A stretch of 64,000 nucleotides of DNA from Actinokineospora inagensis DSM 44258 (GTDB lineage: Bacteria; Actinomycetota; Actinomycetes; Mycobacteriales; Pseudonocardiaceae). The translations under genes were made by a program, and so were the position numbers. Shown one piece after another: positions 56,941 to 64,000 of this stretch (within the stretch, counting starts at the first letter, position 1; each line of letters begins with the position of its first letter). Location: NCBI RefSeq assembly GCF_000482865.1, contig NZ_AXWW01000022.1, positions 62,001-126,000 on the forward strand. The letters run 5' to 3'. The notes beneath the pieces are model-generated. The model saw only the letters and a program-made list of their open reading frames with translations, was not told the DNA's origin and did not search any database.

Positions 56941-57158
56941 CGTAGGGCTTGTGGTCGTTCGTGGGTTTATGGTCGATTGTGGGGCTAGTCGGCAACCCCT
57001 TCGGGATCTTTGCACCACCGTGCGCACCAAGGATTCCCTTCAAGCAAGGGGTAACAGTCCCTAGTGGACAGGCGCTCAGACCCTTGGCACGTGGCCAAGC
57101 TGACATCAAGATAAGCCCTGACCAGGGAAAATGGCTTAAGTTAGTGGCATTGTGCCTG
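56941..57158. other. Non-coding stretch of lower GC content
   Basis: No convincing gene. The part from ~57000 to 57130 is markedly richer in A and T than the neighbourhood and has many stop codons on several frames. It includes an imperfect palindrome around TTGGCACGTGGCCAA (57093-57107) and a CCCTTCAAGCAAGGGG hairpin-like motif (57027-57042). It may be a structured RNA, a terminator region, or foreign DNA left by the rearrangement that destroyed the PKS gene. Confidence 0.35.
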
Positions 57159-57305
57159 GGGGTTGGTGGTTGCCCGCGGGCTTCTGGTTGTTTGTGGGGT
57201 GTCTGCGGGTTTGTGGTTGCCCACCAGGGTTGTGTTTGTCCGCCAGGGTTGTAGCTGTCCACCGAGGTTGGCAGTTGTCCACAAGGTTTGTGGTTGTTCA
57301 CAGGG
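57159..57305. repeat. Degenerate G/T-rich tandem repeats, ~19-20 bp
   Basis: Units of the type GGGTTGTGGTTGTCCACCA recur about seven to eight times with period 19-20 bases. The clearest four are consecutive from about 57226 to 57305. Not coding on either strand in a credible way. Confidence 0.65.
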
Positions 57306-57352
57306 CGAGGTTTGTGGGCGACTGGTGATGGTGATTCCCGGTAGGGTTGATT

Positions 57353-57835
57353 CGGGGGGTGCTTGGGGCGGTTGATCTTGGAGGGGTCTCTGGGCTTCGG
57401 CTTCGCCTCGCTGTTCGGCCTTGTCGCCTGGCGGCGACGCCGGCCACTGGCGCCAGATTAAAGCTGAAGTGCCCGTTGTGGTGAAGTTGTTTTGTTTGGG
57501 GCCCCTAGCGGTAGCCTGGGTAAGGCTAAAAGGCGGGGCCACTGGAAAGCGTGGCCTTACCCGCCGGCCGGCTTAGGCCACCGCTCCCCCCAAACAAAAC
57601 AACTTCACCACAACGGGCGGTTGGGATCGGCGGGTTTCGAGGCGCGCGGTGCCAGAGTGGCGCTTCGTCGATTTCGGGCGGGTTTCGAGGCGCGTGGGTG
57701 GGCTGGCGGCCCTTGTCGATGAGGGGCGGGTTTCGAGGCGCGCGGGGCAAGTTCTGTGTGTGTGTGGGTTATCACACGGTGGTGTGGTGGGGGCGCGCGG
57801 TGCAGGAGTGGCGCTTCGTCGATGGTTGAGTCGGT
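57353..57835 (+). repeat. Composite non-coding repeat element, copy B
   Basis: Plus-strand copy of the element at 11352-11905, in inverted orientation. It begins with GGTTGATCTTGG and TCTCTGGGCTTCGGCTTCGC, then GTCGCCTGGCGGCGACGCC and GGCGCCAGAT, followed by the hairpin (57471-57618) and then tandem units (57629-57835). The tandem part has CGGGTTTCGAGGCGCG at 57631, 57679 and 57727, an exact 48-base period, plus GTGGCGCTTCGTCGAT twice. Between this element and the ATP-grasp gene stop (57904) nothing else is recognised. Confidence 0.85.
57471..57618. repeat. 148-bp hairpin with conserved core (copy B)
   Basis: Arms 57471-57501 and 57588-57618 are perfect 31-base inverted repeats. The 47-base core (on the minus strand) is identical to that of copy A. 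Compared with copy A, at least three arm positions differ with matching changes on the opposite arm (for example GACTTG/CAAGTT versus AAGTTG/CAACTT). A MITE, a structured RNA or a two-way terminator are all possible. Confidence 0.88.
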
Positions 57836-57903
57836 GCTGTGGTTGGAGTCTGTTGGCCTTCCGAAAAATGTGCTCCTGCTCCTGCCTCTGTGCCTCTGTG
57901 TGG

Positions 57904-59244
57904 CTAGTGTGCGTCGGCGAATTTGAGGTGGACGCGGTTGCGGGTTTCGGTGTAGAGGCGGTCGATTTGGGTGATGTCGGTGCAGTCGTAGAAGGCGTCG
58001 TAGCAGTAGAGCCAGTGGACGCGGTTGGCTTTGGAGCCGTTGCGTGGGGGGATGTGTTGGCCTTCTTGGAGGTACTTCTGTTCGAAGCTGAACTCGGGTT
58101 GGGCGTGGACCCAGGATAGGCCGTCGAGTTCGGTGAAGGTGCCGGATTGGTGGGCGTTGACGAAGACGCCGAGGGTGAAGCCGTCGCGGCCGTGGAAGTG
58201 GGCGGGCATGGGGTCGCCGACCATGAGGGTGAAGCGGAGTTGGCGGGTGTCGATGCCGAACCAGTTGTCCAGGGTCTTGGGGACGGCGCCGCCGCCGAGG
58301 CGGGGGTTGAGCTCGATCATGTGGACGCGGTCGCCGTCCCACTTGAACTCGATGTGGACGAAGGTGTCGTCGACGCCGAGGCGGGTGATGGCGTCCTGCA
58401 TGACGGTGTGGATGGTGGCGTGTTCGGCCTCGGTGAGGAACGGGGTGGGGCACAGGTTCGCGGTCTCGAACCGGTAGGCGCCGTCGGAGTCCCAGAAGTA
58501 CTTCTCCTGGGTGAGCAGGCTGGTGAGCTCCCCGTGTTGGACGAACGCCTCCAGGGACAGCTCGCGGCCGGTCACGTACTCCTCGACGAGCAGTTGGGTG
58601 CGCGGGTCCCACAGCCTGCCGTCGTCGGTGCCGTAGGTGTGGATGTTGCTGTCCTCGGCGAGCTGGGTGAACACGGTGGAGATGAGGTCGTAGCCGGTTT
58701 CGGCGTCCTCGACGAACTCGACGTACGAGCCGCCGCTGCCCCAGATCGGTTTGACGACGAACGGGTAGCCCAGGTCCGCGCCGAGCTCGGTGACCAGCGC
58801 ACGGCTCAGGTCGTCGCGGTTGATGACGCGGGCCCTGGTGGGCAGGGTGTCGGCGAGCACCTCGCGCAGCAGGGGTTTGATGCGGCAGTTGAGCTGGCCG
58901 CGTTTGCCGGGGAAGGTGATGCCGAGCCGGTCGGACACGCCGAGCTGCATGTGCCACACGAGGTCGTTCAGCGTGACCCAGTTGGCCAGTTTTCCCCGGT
59001 ACGGGGTCAGGACCTCGGTGACGGCGTCGGTCGAGTACACGTCGGCGCAGGCCACGACCAGGTCGGCCTTGCCGGTGTAGCGCTCGACCATCTCCGGCCG
59101 GGCCAGCACCAGCGAGCGCAACCCCATGTCGCGCAGCAGGCCGCAGCGGATCTCGACCTCGCCGAAGCTCTCCAGGCCGGGCAGCGCGACATCGACGTAG
59201 TACGCCTCGGCCGCCGCTCCCGACGTTCCCGTGCGGTCCTGCAT
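57904..59244 (-). CDS. ATP-grasp domain ligase
   Basis: 446 residues. The ATP-grasp fold is visible in FVVKPIWGSGGSYVEFVEDA (ATP-binding loop), LLVEEYVTGRELSLEAFV, THIEF-like FVHIEFKWDGDRVHMIELNP with metal ligands Glu and Asn, and RLGGG. Such enzymes join a carboxylate to an amine via acyl phosphate (L-amino acid ligases and relatives). It may add an amino acid to a natural product or make a dipeptide. This would suit the neighbouring pathway, whose last C domain lacks an adenylation partner, but copy B of the repeat element separates it from the cluster. Confidence 0.85.
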   Translation of the reverse strand: MQDRTGTSGAAAEAYYVDVALPGLESFGEVEIRCGLLRDMGLRSLVLARPEMVERYTGKADLVVACADVYSTDAVTEVLTPYRGKLANWVTLNDLVWHMQLGVSDRLGITFPGKRGQLNCRIKPLLREVLADTLPTRARVINRDDLSRALVTELGADLGYPFVVKPIWGSGGSYVEFVEDAETGYDLISTVFTQLAEDSNIHTYGTDDGRLWDPRTQLLVEEYVTGRELSLEAFVQHGELTSLLTQEKYFWDSDGAYRFETANLCPTPFLTEAEHATIHTVMQDAITRLGVDDTFVHIEFKWDGDRVHMIELNPRLGGGAVPKTLDNWFGIDTRQLRFTLMVGDPMPAHFHGRDGFTLGVFVNAHQSGTFTELDGLSWVHAQPEFSFEQKYLQEGQHIPPRNGSKANRVHWLYCYDAFYDCTDITQIDRLYTETRNRVHLKFADAH

Positions 59245-59410
59245 CTCTCACCCCTGTTGACTCGATCGACCGCGCGCACCAGGGGACGTGACCTGCGCGT
59301 CGACTGGACGAAGTCGACCCGCAACGCCGCGAGAGCCCCCGATCGCGCTCATGCGTCTGGGTCGATCCTAGTGCGGTTGGCGGGCGATTGCGAACAACAG
59401 CAACGAGTTC

Positions 59411-60748
59411 TCAGCAAAAGGTGGCGAAATCCAACCCATCCAGCGATGTGGTCACTGAGTGTGCGGGCTCCCCATACACGACTGTGGCGATCCGCGCCAG
59501 CGTGCGCTGTACTTCGCTTGCGGGGAGCCGAACCGGGCCGTACTGGCGGCCGAAGGGCTTGTACAGCAACCGTACTGGCGCGTCTACGCGCGGAATCCGG
59601 TAGTCCACAGCCAACTCCGCGAACCCCACCGCCCGGAAAGGACCTGGTTCTGTCTCCATGCCGAGCTCGACGTACCAACCGCGCGCGGTTGGGCTATCGC
59701 GGAGGAACTGACACTCCACCCTCGCGACAAGAGCGCGGAACTGCCCACGCAACTGCCCATCCAGCGTCACGTACCCGCACAGTCCGGCCGTCTCCAACGT
59801 GAACAGCGACGCCATGCCCTCGACGACGTCACCGTCCTCGTACAACAACCCCCACAGGTGATAGCCGGTTACCTCCGTCAACGCGCGGTCGAACTCGGGC
59901 TCGTCCACTGCCAACTCGCTACCGTCGAACGCCTTCCGGTAGCAGGCCAGCACGGCGGGCAACTGCGGGTCGTGCGGTCCAGCTACGTCGTACACGCGTA
60001 GTGGCGAGTCGAGTCCAACGTACGCTGACAAGGACAACGTCGGCACGTGCGCCACTTCGCGCAGGTAGGTCGCCATGTCCTGGTATTCGGGACTGCTGCC
60101 AGGGTCATCGATGCGCATGGCCCACCGCAGGTACTCGTGGACCGCCGCCCGCACAGTGTCCGACTCCACCACATCGGCCTGGGGGAACGACTTGACGATG
60201 AGCAGGAGGTTCGTCACCGGCTCTTGGCCCTCTGACAAGGCGGGCTGCACATAGGGGAAGTCCAGACCCCGGTAGCCCCAACGCCCCCAGATCAACACCC
60301 GCGCGACCGGGTCCAGGTTGTCCGCTACATCGGATGGTGCCCGGGGATCGTTCACCTCTGCGATGACGTGCCCGAGCGGTATGCCCTTACCCGCGCGGGC
60401 ATCCTTGTCCAGCAGGCGTTCGGTTTCCGTCAAGAGTGCTCGACCGGTCCCACCCCGCCGCGCGTCCGGTAGCACCATCAGGAACTCGATGACCCCGACG
60501 TTCGGCTCCGACAGGTAGTCGGACACCGAACAACCGACAGGGCTACCGTCGCGGACAGCCAGCACGATGTGGTAGCTGTTTGGCCCGTACCAGCCCTCTT
60601 CGCGAAGACGGAGGTACTCGACCATGTTCTCCAGCGACTCACGCTCGTCCGGGTCGGGAAACTCCTTCTCGTAGTGGTCGTGGTAGAACGCGGTCAGCCG
60701 CGCGAGGTCCTGCGGCCCGTAGGTGAGGTCGTGGAACTCGATCGTCAT
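59411..60748 (-). CDS. Double GNAT-like N-acetyltransferase
   Basis: 445 residues. The first half (to ~165) is a clear GNAT domain: YHIVLAVRDGSPVGCSVSDY, VIEFLMVLPDARRGGTGRAL with the acetyl-CoA loop, then ETERLL. The second half (from ~255) has the GNAT length and order (WGLLYEDGDVVEGMASLFTL ... YVELGMETEPGPFRAVGFAE) but a weaker CoA-binding motif, so it may be structural. ATG 60748 overlaps the stop of the upstream membrane-protein gene (ATGA). Substrate unknown. Confidence 0.75.
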   Translation of the reverse strand: MTIEFHDLTYGPQDLARLTAFYHDHYEKEFPDPDERESLENMVEYLRLREEGWYGPNSYHIVLAVRDGSPVGCSVSDYLSEPNVGVIEFLMVLPDARRGGTGRALLTETERLLDKDARAGKGIPLGHVIAEVNDPRAPSDVADNLDPVARVLIWGRWGYRGLDFPYVQPALSEGQEPVTNLLLIVKSFPQADVVESDTVRAAVHEYLRWAMRIDDPGSSPEYQDMATYLREVAHVPTLSLSAYVGLDSPLRVYDVAGPHDPQLPAVLACYRKAFDGSELAVDEPEFDRALTEVTGYHLWGLLYEDGDVVEGMASLFTLETAGLCGYVTLDGQLRGQFRALVARVECQFLRDSPTARGWYVELGMETEPGPFRAVGFAELAVDYRIPRVDAPVRLLYKPFGRQYGPVRLPASEVQRTLARIATVVYGEPAHSVTTSLDGLDFATFC

Positions 60749-62238
60749 GCCTTGGCCACCTGCGACAGGTAAGAGGTAAGAACCTCCGGCAGCTTGCACG
60801 CCGCGTAGTCCTCACGCTCCAGCACCGTAGGCAGCGCTTGACGCACGCGGCCAGCGAACCCACGTGCCTTCAGCGACTCCAGCCACTCTTCGTTGAACAG
60901 CATCTCCTTGACAGACTCCCCATGCGGCGGTGCGAACTCGACGGGCTTACCGCATCCACACTCGTCTATCGCGCAGGCGAAGCTGAGCGTGACGTTCGGC
61001 TTGGCTGCCAGGATCGTTTCCACCGACGCGCGGATCTTCGTCACCAGTTGGCACTTGAGCATGGAGTAGGTGACCTCGTCCGCCACGTTGCCGTGTTCGA
61101 AGAAGGTCAGCATGTTCCGCCACTGCTCCAACGGCTGCGGTGAGCCGTTCGGGCCGCCTACAACCAGGATCGCCCAGATGTACGCCGAGTAGTACCGCCG
61201 GGGCCGCGCCCCCACCGGTCCACCCGCCTGTTGGATCTGCTTGGTGACCTCCAAGACCAGCTCACCCTGCCCGAGCGAGGCGTGGTCCTCGTCGCCGTGG
61301 CTGTTCTGCGGCTGCTGCGCCGCGCACAGGTCCTCCGGATCGATGGTGGTGGCGTTCTTCAACACGCCGATCACCACCGACCGCACCGCCAGCGTCGTGT
61401 ACCCGCCCCGGACCTTGCGCATCGGGATCTCGCGGGCCTCGCCGGACGGGGTGGCGAGCGTGATCGAGTTGTTCTCGTCGCCGTAGCCGAACTGCGCCAG
61501 CTTCTGCCCGACCCAGCGGTCGCAGGTGCCGAACGGCGCGCTCGGCCCCCACGACGCCCAGCAGGTGAACAGGTTGGCCTGGAACGCCCGCAGGTCCTCC
61601 AGCCCGTTGTCCGCGCCCAGCATGACCTGGCCGTACCCGTCGATCGACTTCACCCAGTCCTCGTCGAACCGGGACAGCAGGCCGGACAGCAGGTGCAGCG
61701 GGGCGACGAACCCCTCCTCCACCCGGATGGTGGACTGGAACACCTCCGGCGCCGGGTCGATCAGCGAGTTGCCCGCCTTGCGGACCCGGAAGTACCGGAC
61801 GATGTCCGCCTCGGCCCTGGCGATGTCGAAGCAGGTGGGCACCGTGATCAGCGCGCCGCTGGCGCCCTTCATCAGCTCGCCGAGCTGGGCGCGGGTCCGG
61901 GCGTGCCAGGCGCGCTGGTCCGCCCGGAACCCGCGCAGCGCGGCCCGGTACTCCGATCGGTGTCGGTACTCGTATTTGTCCGGTTTGGTCGGCCGCGGGT
62001 GCAGCAGTTCCGACTCGGCCCGCATGCAGGCCGCCCGGTACAGCTCCTTGCGGGTGAGCCCGAAGCCGAAGAACCCGATCACCGCCGCGGTCGCGCGCAG
62101 CACCCGGGACACCCGGAACCGCCGGTGCACGGTGCGGTTGAGCAGTCGGATCGCCGGTCGCACGTACAGGAAGACGAACAGCAGCCCGGCGATCACCGGC
62201 AGGCCGATCTGGAAGAAACTGTTGACGAATTCCACCAC
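60745..62238 (-). CDS. Membrane-anchored protein of unknown function
   Basis: 497 residues from GTG 62238, which has GGAGG five bases upstream; the longer frame to 62304 lacks one. One N-terminal transmembrane helix (FFQIGLPVIAGLLFVFLYVR) and possibly a second short one around residue 55, then a large soluble part without recognised motifs. That part includes a Cys-rich spot (FACAIDECGCGKPVEFAPPHG) that might bind metal. Coupled to the GNAT gene, so the two probably work together. No family recognised. Confidence 0.7.
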   Translation of the reverse strand: MVEFVNSFFQIGLPVIAGLLFVFLYVRPAIRLLNRTVHRRFRVSRVLRATAAVIGFFGFGLTRKELYRAACMRAESELLHPRPTKPDKYEYRHRSEYRAALRGFRADQRAWHARTRAQLGELMKGASGALITVPTCFDIARAEADIVRYFRVRKAGNSLIDPAPEVFQSTIRVEEGFVAPLHLLSGLLSRFDEDWVKSIDGYGQVMLGADNGLEDLRAFQANLFTCWASWGPSAPFGTCDRWVGQKLAQFGYGDENNSITLATPSGEAREIPMRKVRGGYTTLAVRSVVIGVLKNATTIDPEDLCAAQQPQNSHGDEDHASLGQGELVLEVTKQIQQAGGPVGARPRRYYSAYIWAILVVGGPNGSPQPLEQWRNMLTFFEHGNVADEVTYSMLKCQLVTKIRASVETILAAKPNVTLSFACAIDECGCGKPVEFAPPHGESVKEMLFNEEWLESLKARGFAGRVRQALPTVLEREDYAACKLPEVLTSYLSQVAKA

Positions 62239-62382
62239 AGCGGCCTCCGCGCACCTGGACCGGATGATCAACCGTACCCCGTGGTGGCGGCGGGTCCAGG
62301 TCAATTCCAGGACACTCCCAGCATCTTGTGGCGCAATTGTGGCCGGGTGAACAATTGCCGGGAAATCGCTGGGTTCCGGTGG

Positions 62383-63660
62383 CTATCGCGGGTCGATCGG
62401 CACCCGCGCGGGTTGCCGCGCCTCGATCTCGGCGGCCGCCGAGAGGCACAGGTCCTCGCGGTACCGCGGTCCGATCAGTTGCACCACCGGGGGCGCTGCG
62501 CCGTCGATGTCGACGGGGAGCGCGACGGCGGGCAGGCCGAGCAGGTTGACCGCGACCGCCATCCGCATCGACGCCGGAAAGCCCGCCAACCAGGCCGGAT
62601 CCAGGTCGACACCGACCGGGAACGCCGGGTGGGTGCGCACCGGGGCGAGCACCAGCGGGGTCCCGGACATCCACTCGTCCCAGGTTCGCGCGATCTCGGC
62701 CCGCTCGGCCATCGGGTCGACCGAGTGCTCGCCTTGGGCCTCGGTCCAGACCGGCTCGAAAGTCGCCCAAAACCTGGCGAATTCGACGGAAGTGACCGTT
62801 TCGACCGGTGTTTTCCGGTCGTGGATCCGGCCGAACCGGCTCATGATCTGCGTGTGCAGTTCGGCTGCTCGCTCTAACGCGGGCACCGGGTGTTCCTCGA
62901 CGACATAACCGGCATCGATGAGCAACTCGGCTGCCTTGTGCAGAGCACGGGCAATGCCCGCGTCCACGTTGAGTCCACTGGCCAGGTACACGCGTTTCGG
63001 CAGCGGTGGACCGTCCAGCGGGGTGCCCACCATGTGTTCGAACACCATCCGCAGGTCGCGCACCTCGCGGGCGATGGGGCCGTGCGTTGTCAGCAGTTGG
63101 AACGCGAAGGGCGCCGTCTCCGTGATCGGTACGCGTCCCAACGACGGCTTCAACGCGGCCACACCACAACACTGGGCGGGCCAGCGCAACGAGCCCGCGC
63201 CGTCGTTGCCCAACCCGATCGGCACCATCCCGGCCGCGACGGCGGCCGCGTCACCGCCGCTGGAGCCACCCGCCGTCAACGTCGCGTCCCACGGGTTCCG
63301 GGTCGGGCCGTGGATGTCGTTGGCGGTGTGCCAACGCATGCCGAACTCCGGCATGTTGGTGCGGCCCAACACTGTCGCACCCGCCGCTCTCACTCGCGCG
63401 ATGTGCTCCGCGTCGCGCTCGGCGGGCTGTCCACGCACGACACCGAACGTGCTCGCCATGCCTGCGACATCGATGTTCACCTTGACCGTGACCGGAATCC
63501 CGGCCGGTACCTCGTCCGGCACGTCGACGATCGCGTTCACCGCCGGGTTCACCTGCTCCACCCGGCGCTGGTGGCTGTCGACCACCTCCCTGGCCGACAC
63601 CGCGCCCGCGCGGACCAGGTCGACCAGCCGCCACGCGGGCATTTCCCAGAGTTCCACCAT
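62383..63660 (-). CDS. Amidase signature family hydrolase
   Basis: 425 residues. Ser-cisSer-Lys triad: Lys in IPVTVKVNIDVAG, the Gly/Ser motif TAGGSSGGDAAAVAAGMVPI, and the nucleophile Ser in GNDGAGSLRWPAQCCGVAAL. GRTNMPEFGMRW and RNPWD complete the signature. The family hydrolyses amides, often with broad range; the substrate is not predictable. Start ATG 63660 follows GGGAGGAGATC. It may detoxify or process an amide product, or be unrelated to the cluster. Confidence 0.92.
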   Translation of the reverse strand: MVELWEMPAWRLVDLVRAGAVSAREVVDSHQRRVEQVNPAVNAIVDVPDEVPAGIPVTVKVNIDVAGMASTFGVVRGQPAERDAEHIARVRAAGATVLGRTNMPEFGMRWHTANDIHGPTRNPWDATLTAGGSSGGDAAAVAAGMVPIGLGNDGAGSLRWPAQCCGVAALKPSLGRVPITETAPFAFQLLTTHGPIAREVRDLRMVFEHMVGTPLDGPPLPKRVYLASGLNVDAGIARALHKAAELLIDAGYVVEEHPVPALERAAELHTQIMSRFGRIHDRKTPVETVTSVEFARFWATFEPVWTEAQGEHSVDPMAERAEIARTWDEWMSGTPLVLAPVRTHPAFPVGVDLDPAWLAGFPASMRMAVAVNLLGLPAVALPVDIDGAAPPVVQLIGPRYREDLCLSAAAEIEARQPARVPIDPR

Positions 63661-63842
63661 GATCTCCTCCCGTTGATCACCGCAGAAGCTAGGGCGCCGC
63701 CGGGAAAAACTGCAGTCTTGTTCTTCTCGCCGGGCTCAGCCGTAATCCGATCGGGTGGACCGCGCGCCGCCGTCCGCCGGAGCCGCCGGAACTGTCGGTG
63801 CCCCGGGTGAACCTGGTCCCGGAAACGAACCGAGGGGGAGAC

Positions 63843-64000
63843 ATGGGGAAGAAGCAACCCGCCGCCACGCCGCTGGCCGAACTGTCGGTACCGGTGTGGT
63901 TCGGGCACGCGGACGAGGTGATCGGCGCCGGTCTGTGGCGGTTGGCGCGATCGCTGCCCGCCGCACTGGGTTTGGTGGCGCGCACGGGCTGGCGGGCGGA
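63843..64000 (+). CDS. Unidentified protein, 5' part (runs off the right edge)
   Basis: ATG 63843 follows an excellent GAGGGGGAG ribosome-binding site. The 52 visible residues begin MGKKQPAATPLAELSVPVWF and continue through ADEVIGAGLWRLARSLPAAL without a stop. The end could be the beginning of a membrane or ABC-transporter protein, but no family can be assigned. Divergent from the amidase gene. Confidence 0.6.
   Translation, partial: MGKKQPAATPLAELSVPVWFGHADEVIGAGLWRLARSLPAALGLVARTGWRA

Overview
The window is high-GC DNA with dense, translationally coupled operons, many GTG starts and leaderless-type promoters. This points to a filamentous actinomycete, most likely of the Pseudonocardiales; that is inferred from style, not from a marker gene.

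Left part (1 to 19.3 kb), mostly ordinary actinobacterial genes: the 3' end of an SRPBCC gene, an XRE/DUF5753 regulator facing a small two-gene unit, a MacAB/YknXYZ-type efflux operon that carries its own OmpR-type two-component system, modABC molybdate uptake, a calerythrin-like EF-hand gene broken by one frameshift, a two-component locus with a kinase, a pseudo-kinase and a response regulator, and a DrrAB-like ABC exporter. A 107-residue protein gene at 18.9 kb sits behind a LexA-box-like palindrome.

Central part (19.3 to 52 kb), a PKS/NRPS cluster. From a divergent promoter region near 48.3 kb, a long minus-strand operon encodes an assembly line: A-PCP-KS-AT-DH-KR-ACP, then KS-AT-KR-ACP, then KS-AT-DH-ER-KR-ACP, then KS-AT-ACP-aminotransferase-C. 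It continues into a 2OG-Fe oxygenase, a glycine-type amidinotransferase, an O/N-carbamoyltransferase and a GntA-like (YqcI/YcgG) N-hydroxylase. The plus-strand operon encodes a 3-hydroxyacyl-CoA dehydrogenase, a free ACP, a class II aaRS-like amino acid:ACP ligase and an acyl-CoA dehydrogenase. This is the enzyme set expected for an aminomalonyl-ACP extender unit made from serine. Together they suggest a carbamoylated, guanidine-bearing, vicinal-diamine product related to the guadinomine/zwittermicin/cylindrospermopsin logic. Between the last PKS gene and the oxygenase lies an 840-bp tandem array in which the gene junction itself (RBS, start codon and first ~20 codons) has been duplicated. The array forms an unbroken chain of mini-ORFs joined by 4-base ATGA overlaps.

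Next (52 to 56.7 kb): queC-queE-queD (preQ0 synthesis), divergent from an archaeosine-type tRNA-guanine transglycosylase homologue. The latter is followed by an Arm/FmrO-like 16S rRNA methyltransferase homologue and a second 2OG oxygenase. This looks like a compact nucleic-acid-modification or self-resistance cassette and is the least conventional gene set here.

Right part (56.7 to 64 kb): a frameshifted fragment of a type I PKS AT domain, non-coding repeats, an ATP-grasp ligase, a double GNAT protein, a membrane protein, an amidase and the start of an unidentified gene. A ~500-bp composite non-coding element occurs twice, in opposite orientations, at about 11.4-11.9 kb and 57.35-57.84 kb, so the two copies bracket the biosynthetic region. 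Each has a ~150-bp hairpin with an identical 47-bp core and arms that differ by compensatory changes.
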